Positions 47,790-56,571 of a stretch of DNA of 64,000 nucleotides are shown here, piece after piece; the first letter of the stretch is position 1; the number at the start of each line of letters is the position of its first letter. The DNA comes from an uncultured Microbulbifer sp. (GTDB taxonomy: Bacteria > Pseudomonadota > Gammaproteobacteria > Pseudomonadales > Cellvibrionaceae). The position numbers were made by a program, and so were the translations under genes. The notes beneath the pieces are model-generated. The model did not search any database, was not told where the DNA came from, and saw only the letters and a list, made by a program, of their open reading frames with translations. The stretch covers positions 1 through 64,000 of the forward strand of contig NZ_CANMKV010000010.1 of NCBI RefSeq assembly GCF_947498635.1, read 5' to 3'.

Positions 47790-48602
47790 TATTATTCTCC
47801 GGAGAGGTTTTTGTGAGGAATGGCTGCCCCTTAAATTCAGAAATTTGAATTGCGAGGGGAGTCAGTTGATTTTTTTTGATTTAGTTTTTTTTATGTTTTG
47901 ATGCAGGGGTGGATTTTTATTGTTTTTTTTTGGTTTTTACTATGAGTTGCTGGTTCTGTCTATAGGTGGCGGGTCGCGCCGCAGGTTTTTGTGGGTTTCG
48001 TTGGTTTTTTGCTGGTTTTTGGGGTGGGAAGTTCAAATATTACGTTAAGAACGTTTTTACGTAATTGACCGTTTTTCTCTTTGGGTTTGTCCGAGAAGAA
48101 ATTTATCGATGTGGGGGTGGCGGTTTTTCAGATTCTTATGCGCAGCTTTACATCGCACGATCAGTGATTGGTTACGCTTAAAGTTAAGGGTGTGTTGAGT
48201 GGAGGCTCGCAGGGGTGATCGCCAGTGAAAGTGTCAATGATTGTTGTGGCTCAAGACGGCTTGTCGGCATTTCACGTGATTCAGCTGTGCTTGGGGAATT
48301 GTTGGAGGTAAGTCGTATTAATAAATACGTAGTTGGTATTTTTTAGGGGGCAGGAATTTTTTTTGTGATCAAGTGGCTTTTAGGCCATTGGTTTATCAGG
48401 GTGCTGCCCTCTCTACTGGTCAATTATGGGTTTCGATAGGTAAGGTGTTTGTACCCCAATGCCTGCGTAAATAGAAAAATTTTCTCAATCCTCTATAGGC
48501 TTGGCTGGTCATTGGACTTTTATGTCCGGAATTAGGTTGCATCCTCATGGCCACCTCTGAAGTTAACACTTGGAGGCGGCCACTGCGCGCTATTCGTTTT
48601 AT
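47790..48602. other. Large gene-free AT-rich region
   Basis: About 810 bases between two minus-strand genes. Long T tracts (47865-47940 and 48340-48365) and no coding frame that I can support. It must include the PI-PLC promoter and probably the end of the M14 transcript. The short palindromic TCGTATTAATAAATACG near 48309 is the only local symmetry seen. Confidence 0.5.
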
Positions 48603-49727
48603 TTATTTAATATTCTTTAACACTTCGCGGATAGGGAACAGGATATCGCGGGCCAACTGCTGGCTGCGGGCCGGCGACCAACCTTCCACGGGATCTGGCA
48701 GGTTATCATTATCCTTAAACGGCATTTCCAGAGTTAACGCCAGGGTGCGGAATTGATGACCAGCCCAGGCGGTACCAATAGTGAGATTGGCTTCGCCGGG
48801 CTTATCCAGTTCATAGCCGTGCTCGGTTTGGAAGTCGGGGCTAATCGTCTCATAAGCCTGCTTAAAGGCCTCTTCTAGTTTGGCATGACGTTCATCATAC
48901 CCTGGTACTCCTTCGCAAGCGGCGACAAAGTTGTAGGGTAGGGCTTCATCGCCATGGATATCGAGGAAGATATTCCCACCCAGCGCTAGCATCTTCTCCC
49001 TGACCAGGAAAACCTCTGGGCTGCGCTCCATGGTGGGGTTGAGCCATTCCCGGTTGAGGTTGGCGCCGGCGGCATTGGTGCGCAGGTTCCCACGTACACT
49101 GCCGTCAGGGTTCATATTGGGCACCACATAGAACACGGTGTCCGCCAGCAGTTGTTGAGCCAGGGGATTGGCGTCATCCAGTAGCGTTTCCAGGAAGCCC
49201 TCCACAAACCATTCGGCCATGGTTTCCCCAGGGTGTTGACGGGCGATCATCCAAACACGGTGCTTTGCCGTTTCGGCATCGCCGATGGTCAGCAGGGTCA
49301 TGTCGCGCTGATCCAGGGTTTTGCCGAGGGTTTGCATGTTGACTCGGTCATTACTTTGAGCCCAGGCCAAAAGGTCTAGGTGGCGCTCCCAGGAGTAGGG
49401 GGCGAAGTAAGCCAGGTAAATACTGGGCTCGTCGAGGGTCACGGTGAAATCGAGTGATTTACCGTCGTAGTTAGCGCCGATTCGGAACCAATTCTGGCGG
49501 TCGTAGGAGGCGCATACACGGTAGTTTTCCCAGCCCTCCGGGTAGGCGGATTTGCCGGCATTGACGATGCTCAGCGGGTAGCTGGCCCCAACCTCACCCT
49601 CTAGTCGAAAGTGAAACCACTGATAGAAATCGGAGTTGTTGTCCTGGCGTATGGCCAGCTCGATAGGGCTGCTGTCAGCATTGACTACTTCGATATTGCC
49701 GCTGTCAAAGGCACTGGTGATATACAT
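48603..49727 (-). CDS. M14-family carboxypeptidase (cytosolic CCP-like)
   Basis: A 374-residue zinc carboxypeptidase. An N-terminal beta-sandwich domain (about 1-125, with NSDFYQWFHFRLEG and ENYRVCASYDRQNWFRI) is typical of the CCP/Nna1-like M14 group. RQHPGETMAEWFVEGFL gives the zinc His and Glu, NLNREWLNP the substrate-binding Asn-Arg, and DIHGDEALPY the third zinc His. The final Glu is in ALTLEMPFKDN. No signal peptide is seen, so it acts in the cytoplasm. Eukaryotic relatives remove glutamates from proteins; the bacterial substrate is unknown. Confidence 0.92.
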   Translation of the reverse strand: MYITSAFDSGNIEVVNADSSPIELAIRQDNNSDFYQWFHFRLEGEVGASYPLSIVNAGKSAYPEGWENYRVCASYDRQNWFRIGANYDGKSLDFTVTLDEPSIYLAYFAPYSWERHLDLLAWAQSNDRVNMQTLGKTLDQRDMTLLTIGDAETAKHRVWMIARQHPGETMAEWFVEGFLETLLDDANPLAQQLLADTVFYVVPNMNPDGSVRGNLRTNAAGANLNREWLNPTMERSPEVFLVREKMLALGGNIFLDIHGDEALPYNFVAACEGVPGYDERHAKLEEAFKQAYETISPDFQTEHGYELDKPGEANLTIGTAWAGHQFRTLALTLEMPFKDNDNLPDPVEGWSPARSQQLARDILFPIREVLKNIK

Positions 49728-50220
49728 GTAGAGAGCTCCACGCTTGTTGTTGGGCGCAGGATACAGCTCTGGGGGGATTTTTTCAGGTGGAAAGGGGGGG
49801 ATTTCGCCACTATTGGGTGCAATTTCGCGCTTACAAAATTAAAAAAGCACGGTACCGAATTCGATACCGTGCTTTCGCCATTCCCTGGCTGCACCCACTA
49901 CGACTACTGCTCCCTGAAATTTCCGGTGTCGGACCCCTGGCGACTGCTCACTGCCCGGCCTGATCACAAGTGCGTCATTCCACACTGTCAGAAATAGACT
50001 ACATCTCCTTGACATACCGCAACAAGTGCTGGTTAAAGTTTAGGCAGTCCGGCTGGCCAAATGTTGTACGTTTGTGCAGATAGGCGTAAATTTGGTTATC
50101 TTTCGCTACAGCTTAATTAGGGGCTGATGTTTAGGCGGGAGTTCGCAGGGCTGGTCGAGCGCATTCGTGGGTTTGCGGGCAGCCGGGAAATATTTTCAAT
50201 CAAGATAGAAGAGTTTGGCC
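49728..50220. other. Intergenic region with an orphan minus-strand terminator
   Basis: About 490 bases without a supported gene. The hairpin at 49844-49875, with its T run on the minus strand, implies a short minus-strand transcript ending here, starting somewhere near 49900-50020. Confidence 0.5.
49839..49875 (-). terminator. Orphan Rho-independent terminator, minus strand
   Basis: AAAGCACGGTA and TACCGTGCTTT form an 11-bp stem with a 10-base loop; the minus strand then reads six T residues. No minus-strand gene is known to end here. Confidence 0.8.
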
Positions 50221-50703
50221 ATGAATAGAAATATCAAGCGTGGCATTGTGTTCAGCGGCTTGCTGACAGTGATGATCAATATGACTGCTTGCGGTTATTT
50301 TCTATACCCGGAGCGCAAGGGGCAGGGAGGAGGTCGTGTTGATCCGGCTGTAGTGTTATTGGATGGGGCAGCCCTACTATTTGGTATTATTCCTGGGGTT
50401 GTCGCTTTCGCCGTGGATATTACCAATGGCACTATTTACTTGCCGCCGGGCAGTAGTTCTGCGGTTGACCGGCACTTAACCACTCTGGATAAAGGCGCAG
50501 TGCGCCAAGTGGTCGATGAGGAAGGTCAGGCTTGGCTTGAGGTGCCGATAGGCACTCCCGATTCAAAAGAAAAGAGCCTGCAGGGCCTCAGTGCCACTCT
50601 GTCTGATGTCACCGAAAGCCAGATTGAGGCTGGCGATATTATATGGCTGCAGGATTCGGCGGCTCTAAGAGCGGCCACTGCGAGACAGACGGTGTCCCGC
50701 TAA
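50221..50703 (+). CDS. Conserved lipoprotein with GxxPGVVAFAVD motif
   Basis: A 160-residue exported lipoprotein: signal helix (about 8-21) and lipobox MTAC with Cys24. A hydrophobic segment follows (VVLLDGAALLFGIIPGVVAFAVDITNGTIYLP), typical of a small conserved Pseudomonas lipoprotein group, ahead of a soluble C-terminal part (about 85-160). The function is unknown. The first in-frame codon at 50215 (TTG) is ignored in favour of the ATG at 50221. Confidence 0.75.
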   Translation: MNRNIKRGIVFSGLLTVMINMTACGYFLYPERKGQGGGRVDPAVVLLDGAALLFGIIPGVVAFAVDITNGTIYLPPGSSSAVDRHLTTLDKGAVRQVVDEEGQAWLEVPIGTPDSKEKSLQGLSATLSDVTESQIEAGDIIWLQDSAALRAATARQTVSR

Positions 50704-50733
50704 GCCCAGCTCTAGTTTATTTTCGACCTTTAA

Positions 50734-50768
50734 GAGCCACCGATTGAATAAAGGTGGCTCAACTTTTG
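50734..50768 (+). terminator. Terminator after the lipoprotein gene
   Basis: GAGCCACC and GGTGGCTC around an 11-base loop, then AACTTTT. Confidence 0.75.
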
Positions 50769-50776
50769 ACGCTTCT

Positions 50777-50853
50777 TACCACCTACCACCTGCCACCTGC
50801 CACCTGCCACCTGCCACCTGCCACCTGCCACCTGCCACCTGCCACCTACCACC
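50777..50853. repeat. Heptamer tandem repeat, 11 units
   Basis: Two TACCACC units, eight exact TGCCACC units and one closing TACCACC, 77 bases in all. The length is not a multiple of a codon for each unit, and no gene covers it. Confidence 0.97.
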
Positions 50854-51102
50854 CATCTTCTTTATTACAGATGTTCTTACGCTAATGGAATTAGGCTAAG
50901 CGCCAGTATAAACCCATGCGGATATTAAATTGGGGTGGGCACTACTGTCCTAAAGAGGGTGCAATCAACGGGTTGTTGGGGGCGGGGGTGGTATTGGAGG
51001 AAAAGACAAAACGAGCGGTGAATAGCCAGGTTTCTAGAAAAGCAGTTTCGGAGTCCGTTGCGAGCTTCGTGCTAAGATACAGGCAAAACCAGAGAAGCAT
51101 TC

Positions 51103-51891
51103 GTGAAATTGATTGATAGCCACTGTCATTTTGATTTTGAGATTTTTAATCATGATCGGGCTCAGGTTTGGCAGCGCTGTGTTGATGCCGGGGTCTGCCG
51201 TCTGGTTATTCCTGGTGTTAGTGCTTCACAGTGGCGACCACTCGCGCTTTTGGTCAATAGCCAGCCGCAATGGTCTGCCGCTGTAGGTATTCATCCCTGG
51301 TGGGTGAAAAAAAATCTTGTACAAGTCGCTGGTTCTACGAGCACGACCCAATTGGGTAAGGGGCTTACCGAGCATCTCAGTCAGAATCCATGTGTTGCGA
51401 TTGGGGAGTGTGGGTTGGATGCTGCCATTGATACTCCGTTGGAATTACAGGTGGCTGTATTTAAGATTCAGTTAGAGATTGCCAGCGAGCTGCGCTTGCC
51501 ACTGATTTTGCATGTGCATCGGGCTCACAATGAAGTGCTAAAGCTACTGAAGCAATACCATCTCCCGGGGGGAGGTGTGGTTCATGCATTTAGTGGCAGT
51601 GAGCAGATGGCTAGGGACTATTGGAAAATGGGCTTTTATTTGGGGGTTGGGGGCACTATTACCTATGCGCGTGCAGTCAAAACCCGTCGAACCTTTGCAC
51701 AGATGCCGCTAGAGAGTTTAGTGCTGGAATCTGATGCGCCGGATATGCCCCTATCGGGCGGACAAGGGCAAAGAAACAGCCCGGAAAATCTACCGTTAAT
51801 CGCGGCTGAGTTAGCGGCATTGCGAGATGCATCCCTGCAAGAAGTTGCCGCTGCAACAAGAAAAAATACTGAGATTTTATTTTCCCTATGA
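51103..51891 (+). CDS. TatD-family metal-dependent hydrolase
   Basis: A 262-residue TIM-barrel hydrolase of the TatD/YjjV group. DSHCHFDFEIF gives the first two metal His residues, GECGLD the bridging Glu, HVHRAHNEV another His, VHAFSGS the later His, and LESDAPDMP the catalytic Asp. The GTG at 51103 starts the family N-terminus. Proposed activity is 3'-5' DNase or D-aminoacyl-tRNA deacylation, not decided here. It overlaps the next gene by four bases. Confidence 0.93.
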   Translation: MKLIDSHCHFDFEIFNHDRAQVWQRCVDAGVCRLVIPGVSASQWRPLALLVNSQPQWSAAVGIHPWWVKKNLVQVAGSTSTTQLGKGLTEHLSQNPCVAIGECGLDAAIDTPLELQVAVFKIQLEIASELRLPLILHVHRAHNEVLKLLKQYHLPGGGVVHAFSGSEQMARDYWKMGFYLGVGGTITYARAVKTRRTFAQMPLESLVLESDAPDMPLSGGQGQRNSPENLPLIAAELAALRDASLQEVAAATRKNTEILFSL

Positions 51892-53555
51892 GTTTTTCTG
51901 CGGAACAATTTAAAAAGCAATTTCCCCTTTTTGCTCAAGAGGAAAATGCGAGCTTAGTTTATCTGGATAATGCAGCCACTACCCAAAAACCGTTACCGGT
52001 AATTAACGCGGTGCGTGATTACTATATGCATAGCAGTGCCAATACGCATAGATCCAGCCACAGGCTCGCGCGCAGGTCGACCGATATGGTCGAGCAGGTG
52101 CGCGATAAAGCCAAACAGTTTGTAAGTGCTGCCAGTACAAGAGAAATTATTTTCTGCCGCGGCGCAACGGAGGCACTCAATCTACTCGCTCATTGCCTCT
52201 GCTGTGAATTACAGCCGGGTGATGAAATTGTTATTTCCACGGCCGAACACCACGCGAATATCGTGCCCTGGCAGATGGCGGCCGCGCGCCATAACTTGAC
52301 TCTGCGTTATGTGCCACACATAGCCGGGATCCCCCAGTTTGATCGACTTGAAGAGGTATTGAACGAGCGTACTCGGGTGGTATCCCTGACGGGTGGCTCC
52401 AACGCAATAGGCCTTCGCCCGGATCTATCGGTAATTCGTCAATTATTACGGCGAATGCAGGTTCTGTGGATTGTGGACGGTGCCCAGTTGGCAGCTCATG
52501 AAAGAATTGATGTGCAGAAAATTGGCTGTGATTTTTTTGTGTGCTCTGCGCATAAATTTTATGGGCCAAGTGGAGTCGGTTTTCTCTATGGGCGGGAAGC
52601 ACTTTTGCAGTCGATGCCCCCCTGGCACGGTGGTGGTGAAATGATTGCTGAAGTGGAATTTCAGCAGAGTCGCTATGCCGATTTACCACATAAGTTTGAG
52701 GCCGGCACATCTCCGCTGGCTGCCCTTGCCGGTTTGGGGGCTGCATTGGATTTCCTCGCCAGGCAGGACCGTACCGCTATGGTTGAGCACGAGCAACGGT
52801 TGACGCGTTGGTTGCACCGGGAATTAAGTGCCTCACCGAACTTTCGCCTGATTAGCCAGGAGCGCCACAACCTGGGCATAGTTGCCTTTGTACCGATCCA
52901 TGGCAGTGCTGCCGATTTGATGCACTGGCTGGATGAGCGGGATATCGCGGTGAGGGTGGGACATCACTGTGCGCAATTGCTCGGGCAGACCAGTGGTCAT
53001 CAGGTGACAGTTCGTGCATCTGTGGCGGCCTACAATACCGACAGCGATATACAAGCATTTTTACAGGCTCTGGATGAATATTGTGAAGTTCAGCAGCTGG
53101 TGGGGTCCGGGCAGGAAAGTGCATCGAATCGTTGGGCGAGTGATGATTTTTCCCAACTGCAGCTGGAGCGCTTGGCTTCTCACCGCAACTGGCAGGGGCG
53201 CTACCGCGAGTTATTGCTGTGGAGTAAGGTGGTTACCCGCAAGCCAGGTATTCGCAATCCGGAAAACCTAGTTCGAGGTTGTGAGTCCGAGGCTTGGTTG
53301 GTGCACAGAGAAATGGGCGGGCGCCATTTCTTTGGGCTCGACAGCGATAGCCGGGTAGTCAAAGGGCTTGGAGCACTCCTGCTTTCGCAAATTGACGGCT
53401 GTACTGTCGGGGAGATTCAAGCCCTAGATTTGCCTCTGCTTTTCCAGGAGCTGGGATTGAGCAAACACCTTAGCCAATCCCGCAGCAACGGGTTCTACGC
53501 TTTAATGCGCCGTGCCTTTCATCAGGTTGATGGGGGTGAACCTGAATCCAGATGA
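51888..53555 (+). CDS. CsdA-CsdE fusion: cysteine desulfurase with SufE-type acceptor domain
   Basis: One 555-residue chain carries both halves of a sulfur-transfer pair. Residues 1-405 are a class V PLP desulfurase: PLP Lys223 in CSAHKFYGPSG and catalytic Cys361 in RVGHHCAQLL. Residues 415-545 are a SufE/CsdE domain: RHRNWQGRYRELLLW-like start, then VRGCESEAWLV with the sulfur-accepting Cys465 and the helical end. In E. coli CsdA and CsdE are separate, and CsdA passes sulfur to CsdE for TcdA-linked tRNA work. Here tcdA is 2.2 kb away. It overlaps tatD by four bases and converges with the acyltransferase (34-base overlap). Confidence 0.93.
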   Translation: MSFSAEQFKKQFPLFAQEENASLVYLDNAATTQKPLPVINAVRDYYMHSSANTHRSSHRLARRSTDMVEQVRDKAKQFVSAASTREIIFCRGATEALNLLAHCLCCELQPGDEIVISTAEHHANIVPWQMAAARHNLTLRYVPHIAGIPQFDRLEEVLNERTRVVSLTGGSNAIGLRPDLSVIRQLLRRMQVLWIVDGAQLAAHERIDVQKIGCDFFVCSAHKFYGPSGVGFLYGREALLQSMPPWHGGGEMIAEVEFQQSRYADLPHKFEAGTSPLAALAGLGAALDFLARQDRTAMVEHEQRLTRWLHRELSASPNFRLISQERHNLGIVAFVPIHGSAADLMHWLDERDIAVRVGHHCAQLLGQTSGHQVTVRASVAAYNTDSDIQAFLQALDEYCEVQQLVGSGQESASNRWASDDFSQLQLERLASHRNWQGRYRELLLWSKVVTRKPGIRNPENLVRGCESEAWLVHREMGGRHFFGLDSDSRVVKGLGALLLSQIDGCTVGEIQALDLPLLFQELGLSKHLSQSRSNGFYALMRRAFHQVDGGEPESR

Positions 53556-54754
53556 GGTGAGGTACTTTGGGCCTGGGGGCTCGTGTTCCTTGCACTGCTG
53601 GGTTTCATGGGCTTGAGGCCAAACAACACGCGCAGCAGAGGCTGCCGCCGAACTAACAGCTCGTGAATGATTAAGCATCCTACGACAGTGATCGTGAATA
53701 CTAGCAAAGGCTCGATAACTGGTCCCAGCGATAGACTTCCCAGCTCAAATATTGCAGTGACGGTGATGGTCTGGTGCAGAATATACCAAGGGTAAACGGC
53801 TTCCGTGGCGTAGGGTAACCAGGTGAAAGGGCGGTTGAGGTAGTGATACCCCCAAGCCAAAACGGCCAGTAGCCATAGCCAACGGTTGGCATAAATAATA
53901 ATTAGGTTAATCCGTGTTTGTCCGGCGAAGGAGCCATCCTCCAATACTCGGTTGAACAGTAGGTATAGGCCAAAGCTCAGTGGTGCGGCAACCAACAGGT
54001 AGATGCGCAGACGCTTCAGTAGTCCCCAAGGGGCTTCAACACTGACAAGTAAGTAGCCGATTAAAAAGAAGGTAAAAAACTGTGCATGGGTATACCAGTC
54101 GCCAACCACGGAGTGATTAATACCGCCAAAAAGTGGGAATAGGTACAGGCCATAGAGAGTGAGGGGCAGTAGCGGGAGAAGCAGGAGTTGCCAGGCCTGA
54201 ATACCGCTTACCCAGCTTTCCAGGCTACCCCATACAGTTTGTAGTAACCAGGCGACTGGTATCACAACCAGGGTGTAGCAGAGTAGGTAGGGCAGGTACC
54301 AGAGGTGATTCCAAGTGATGCCGATATGACTGCCGGCAAAGCTGTCGGCAGGCCAGGGTCGAAAGGAGAAATAATCCCACAGGAAATTTAGATAGCCTGG
54401 TTCAATCACTCCGTTGCTGAGGGCTTCGTAGTAGGCTTGCGGCGGCACTATGACAAGCATGCCAAACACCAGGGGAATAAGTAACTGTCGCAATCTGCGC
54501 ATTAGGAATCGACCGCTTCCTAACTTGCGGAATAGGAAGTAAGTCGCGGCGCCTGAAATCAGAAATAGCAGAGGCATACGCCACTGGTTTACGGCCAGCA
54601 TGGCTAATTGAAGCGCCTCACTCTGGTGGACACTTTTTACATGCCAGCCCCACTCGGCCACATAGGCCATGCCCTGGTGGTACAGGATCAGAAGGGCAAA
54701 GGCCAGTACACGCAAGGCGTCGATATCGTGGCGGCGTTTGGTCACTTTTTCCAT
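53522..54754 (-). CDS. Acyltransferase family 3 membrane protein
   Basis: A 410-residue inner-membrane protein with about ten helices. DIDALRVLAFALLILYHQGM has the conserved His of the acyltransferase_3 (OafA/OpgC/NolL) family, and RMPLLFLISGAATYFL follows as the second signature; LWYLPYLLCY and YILHQTI match later conserved positions. These proteins move acyl groups to glycans or lipids outside the membrane. The proline- and serine-rich tail (about 385-410) overlaps the csd fusion gene's end on the other strand. It is divergent from a LytTR regulator. Confidence 0.9.
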   Translation of the reverse strand: MEKVTKRRHDIDALRVLAFALLILYHQGMAYVAEWGWHVKSVHQSEALQLAMLAVNQWRMPLLFLISGAATYFLFRKLGSGRFLMRRLRQLLIPLVFGMLVIVPPQAYYEALSNGVIEPGYLNFLWDYFSFRPWPADSFAGSHIGITWNHLWYLPYLLCYTLVVIPVAWLLQTVWGSLESWVSGIQAWQLLLLPLLPLTLYGLYLFPLFGGINHSVVGDWYTHAQFFTFFLIGYLLVSVEAPWGLLKRLRIYLLVAAPLSFGLYLLFNRVLEDGSFAGQTRINLIIIYANRWLWLLAVLAWGYHYLNRPFTWLPYATEAVYPWYILHQTITVTAIFELGSLSLGPVIEPLLVFTITVVGCLIIHELLVRRQPLLRVLFGLKPMKPSSARNTSPQAQSTSPHLDSGSPPST

Positions 54755-54916
54755 TTTTCCCTCTTATCTTATGAATTGAGTCGCCGTTATGCTCCCCCTA
54801 GGAGATACCGCCCGCCACTATAAAGGGCCAATCGGCACTGCTTTAGGTATCAGTGGTGATTTTGGGGGGTGAATGGCAAGCAGTTGCTGCTGAAATTTTA
54901 TACAGGATGGGAATTG

Positions 54917-55774
54917 ATGACGGTGCAGATGTACCTGGCGCACAGACGATGGTTCGAAATGGGCTTTTGGGCACTGTTTTTTCTGGTGCAGTGGTGGGCG
55001 CAGTTTACCGTGGTGTACCTCGAGCACCGCAATGGGGAGTCGGGCTTTGAAGCTTGGGAATTTCTGGTCTGGGAGGGCACCAGTATTTTGTCGGTGGCTA
55101 TGTTGCTCCCTCTATTATTGGTTTGGGACCGTCGCTTCCCCTTGAGTCAAGGCAGGGTATGGCGCCATCTGGCCATACATCTACAGCTCACCCTGCCGTG
55201 GTCACTGCTACATGTTATTAGTATGGTGGCCATGCGAACTGGGATCTATCAGCTGAGGGGCGGTACCTACGATTTTGGCAATTGGCCAGTTGAGTTTTTT
55301 TACGAGTACCTCAAAGACTTCCGCACGTATGGATCTCTCTTAAGCGCAGTCTATCTATACCGTTTCCTGCTCATTCGTATGCAGGGAGAGGCACGTATGT
55401 TACAGCTTCCCGATGAGGGGCAGCCGGTAGAACCGGTTGAACGCCCTGAGCGCCTGTTGGTGAAAAAACTGGGAAAAGAGTTTTTGGTGAATGTGAGGGA
55501 TATTGAGTGGGTGGAGGCTGCCGGCAATTATGTGAACCTGCATCTGGGTGACAGGATCTATCCTTTGCGGGATACCATGACAAAGTTATTGGAGCGCCTG
55601 GATCCGGAGGCCTTTGTGCGTGTTCACCGGTCATTTATTGTGCGGTTGGATTCAATTGCTGAGATTGAACCCCTGGAAAGTGGTGATGCACGTGTTTATT
55701 TGAAGGGTGGCCGGCAGATCCCCGTGAGTCGTCGATACAGGGATCAGCTTAGGGCTCAACTGGCGCCTGCCTAA
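54917..55774 (+). CDS. Membrane-bound LytTR transcription regulator
   Basis: A 285-residue protein: four membrane helices in about residues 15-35, 55-75, 90-110 and 140-160, then a LytTR DNA-binding domain (about 185-280) with FLVNVRDIEWVEAAGNYVNLH and FVRVHRSFIVRLDSI and GGRQIPVSRRY. The start at 54917 (AGGA upstream, MTVQMYLAHRRWFEMGFW) fits better than the GTG at 54869. Divergent from the acyltransferase with a 160-base gap; it is a likely regulator of that gene. Confidence 0.88.
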   Translation: MTVQMYLAHRRWFEMGFWALFFLVQWWAQFTVVYLEHRNGESGFEAWEFLVWEGTSILSVAMLLPLLLVWDRRFPLSQGRVWRHLAIHLQLTLPWSLLHVISMVAMRTGIYQLRGGTYDFGNWPVEFFYEYLKDFRTYGSLLSAVYLYRFLLIRMQGEARMLQLPDEGQPVEPVERPERLLVKKLGKEFLVNVRDIEWVEAAGNYVNLHLGDRIYPLRDTMTKLLERLDPEAFVRVHRSFIVRLDSIAEIEPLESGDARVYLKGGRQIPVSRRYRDQLRAQLAPA

Positions 55775-56571
55775 TTTTTTGACTGCAGGAGTCGTTCAAT
55801 AGCGCGGGTGGCTGTTGTAAAACCGAAGGTACCCGTGACCATGGTGGCGGCGCCAAAGCCGCCACTGCAGTCCAGTTTAACCCCATCCTGCATAGTGCTT
55901 TTCTGCTGACAAACCCCACCGTCGGGTTTTGGGTAAACCATGGCCTCACTGGAGTAGATCGCATCTACGCCGAATTGTCGTTTGCTACTTTTTTGGAAGT
56001 TGTGGTGGCGATAGAGATGCTGACGCACTTTCGCCAGCATGGGATCGTTGATCGTGCGACCTAGGTCCACACATTCAATCGCTTGTGGGGAGCGCTTTCC
56101 TCCGGCGGAACCCACCGTGATCAAGCGCAATTTGCGTGCTTTACAATAGGCCACTAGGGCGGCTTTGACTCGCGCATTATCTATAGCGTCGATCACTACA
56201 TCTATTGGCGCCGAATCCGGGTCGATAAGCTCAGCTAAGTTATCGGTGGCGATAAAGTCATCAGCAGGAGTGATCTTTATCTCGGGATTGATTTGTTTCA
56301 GGCGCTCAGCCATAACCTCGATCTTCATACGGCCGATGGTAGACGCCAGCGCATGGCACTGACGGTTGGTATTGGTGATACAGATATCGTCGAGATCGAT
56401 TAGCGTTAAAGCACCCACCCCACTGCGGGCAAGGGCTTCTGCGGTCCAGGTGCCCACCCCCCCGATACCGATGACCACCATATGAGCTCGGTTCAATATT
56501 TCCAGGGCGTGATTACCATAGAGGCGGCCGATACCACCAAAGCGTTGCAGGTATTGTTCAGACAGGCTCAT
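55771..56571 (-). CDS. tcdA: tRNA threonylcarbamoyladenosine dehydratase TcdA (CsdL)
   Basis: An E1-like ATP-using enzyme that cyclises t6A to ct6A at position 37 of tRNAs. In its 266 residues GIGGVGTWTAEALARSGVG is the nucleotide-binding loop, LTLIDLDDICITNTNRQ the E1-type follow-on, and the C-terminal GVCQQKS and LDCSGGFGAA segments hold the conserved Cys residues. The start at 56571 fits the family (MSLSEQYLQRFGGIGRLYG); an open extension to 56838 comes from the overlapping upstream gene. It overlaps the DCC gene by 14 bases. Near csdAE, as in E. coli. Confidence 0.95.
   Translation of the reverse strand: MSLSEQYLQRFGGIGRLYGNHALEILNRAHMVVIGIGGVGTWTAEALARSGVGALTLIDLDDICITNTNRQCHALASTIGRMKIEVMAERLKQINPEIKITPADDFIATDNLAELIDPDSAPIDVVIDAIDNARVKAALVAYCKARKLRLITVGSAGGKRSPQAIECVDLGRTINDPMLAKVRQHLYRHHNFQKSSKRQFGVDAIYSSEAMVYPKPDGGVCQQKSTMQDGVKLDCSGGFGAATMVTGTFGFTTATRAIERLLQSKN

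Larger units (their letters stand above)
50704..51102. other. Intergenic region with terminator and heptamer repeat
   Basis: About 400 bases with a terminator (50734) and an 11-unit heptamer tract (50777). The rest, up to tatD, shows no gene that I trust. Confidence 0.55.

Noticed and set aside
49839..50020. 6S RNA or signal-recognition RNA at the orphan terminator
   Set aside because: The conserved 6S bubble and the SRP loop sequence were looked for and not found; only a generic small-RNA suggestion remains.
50777..50853. CRISPR array
   Set aside because: The units are 7 bases with no spacers, so this is a simple tandem repeat.
50916..51116. A 66-codon frame ahead of tatD
   Set aside because: It overlaps the tatD start in another frame and has no recognisable features.
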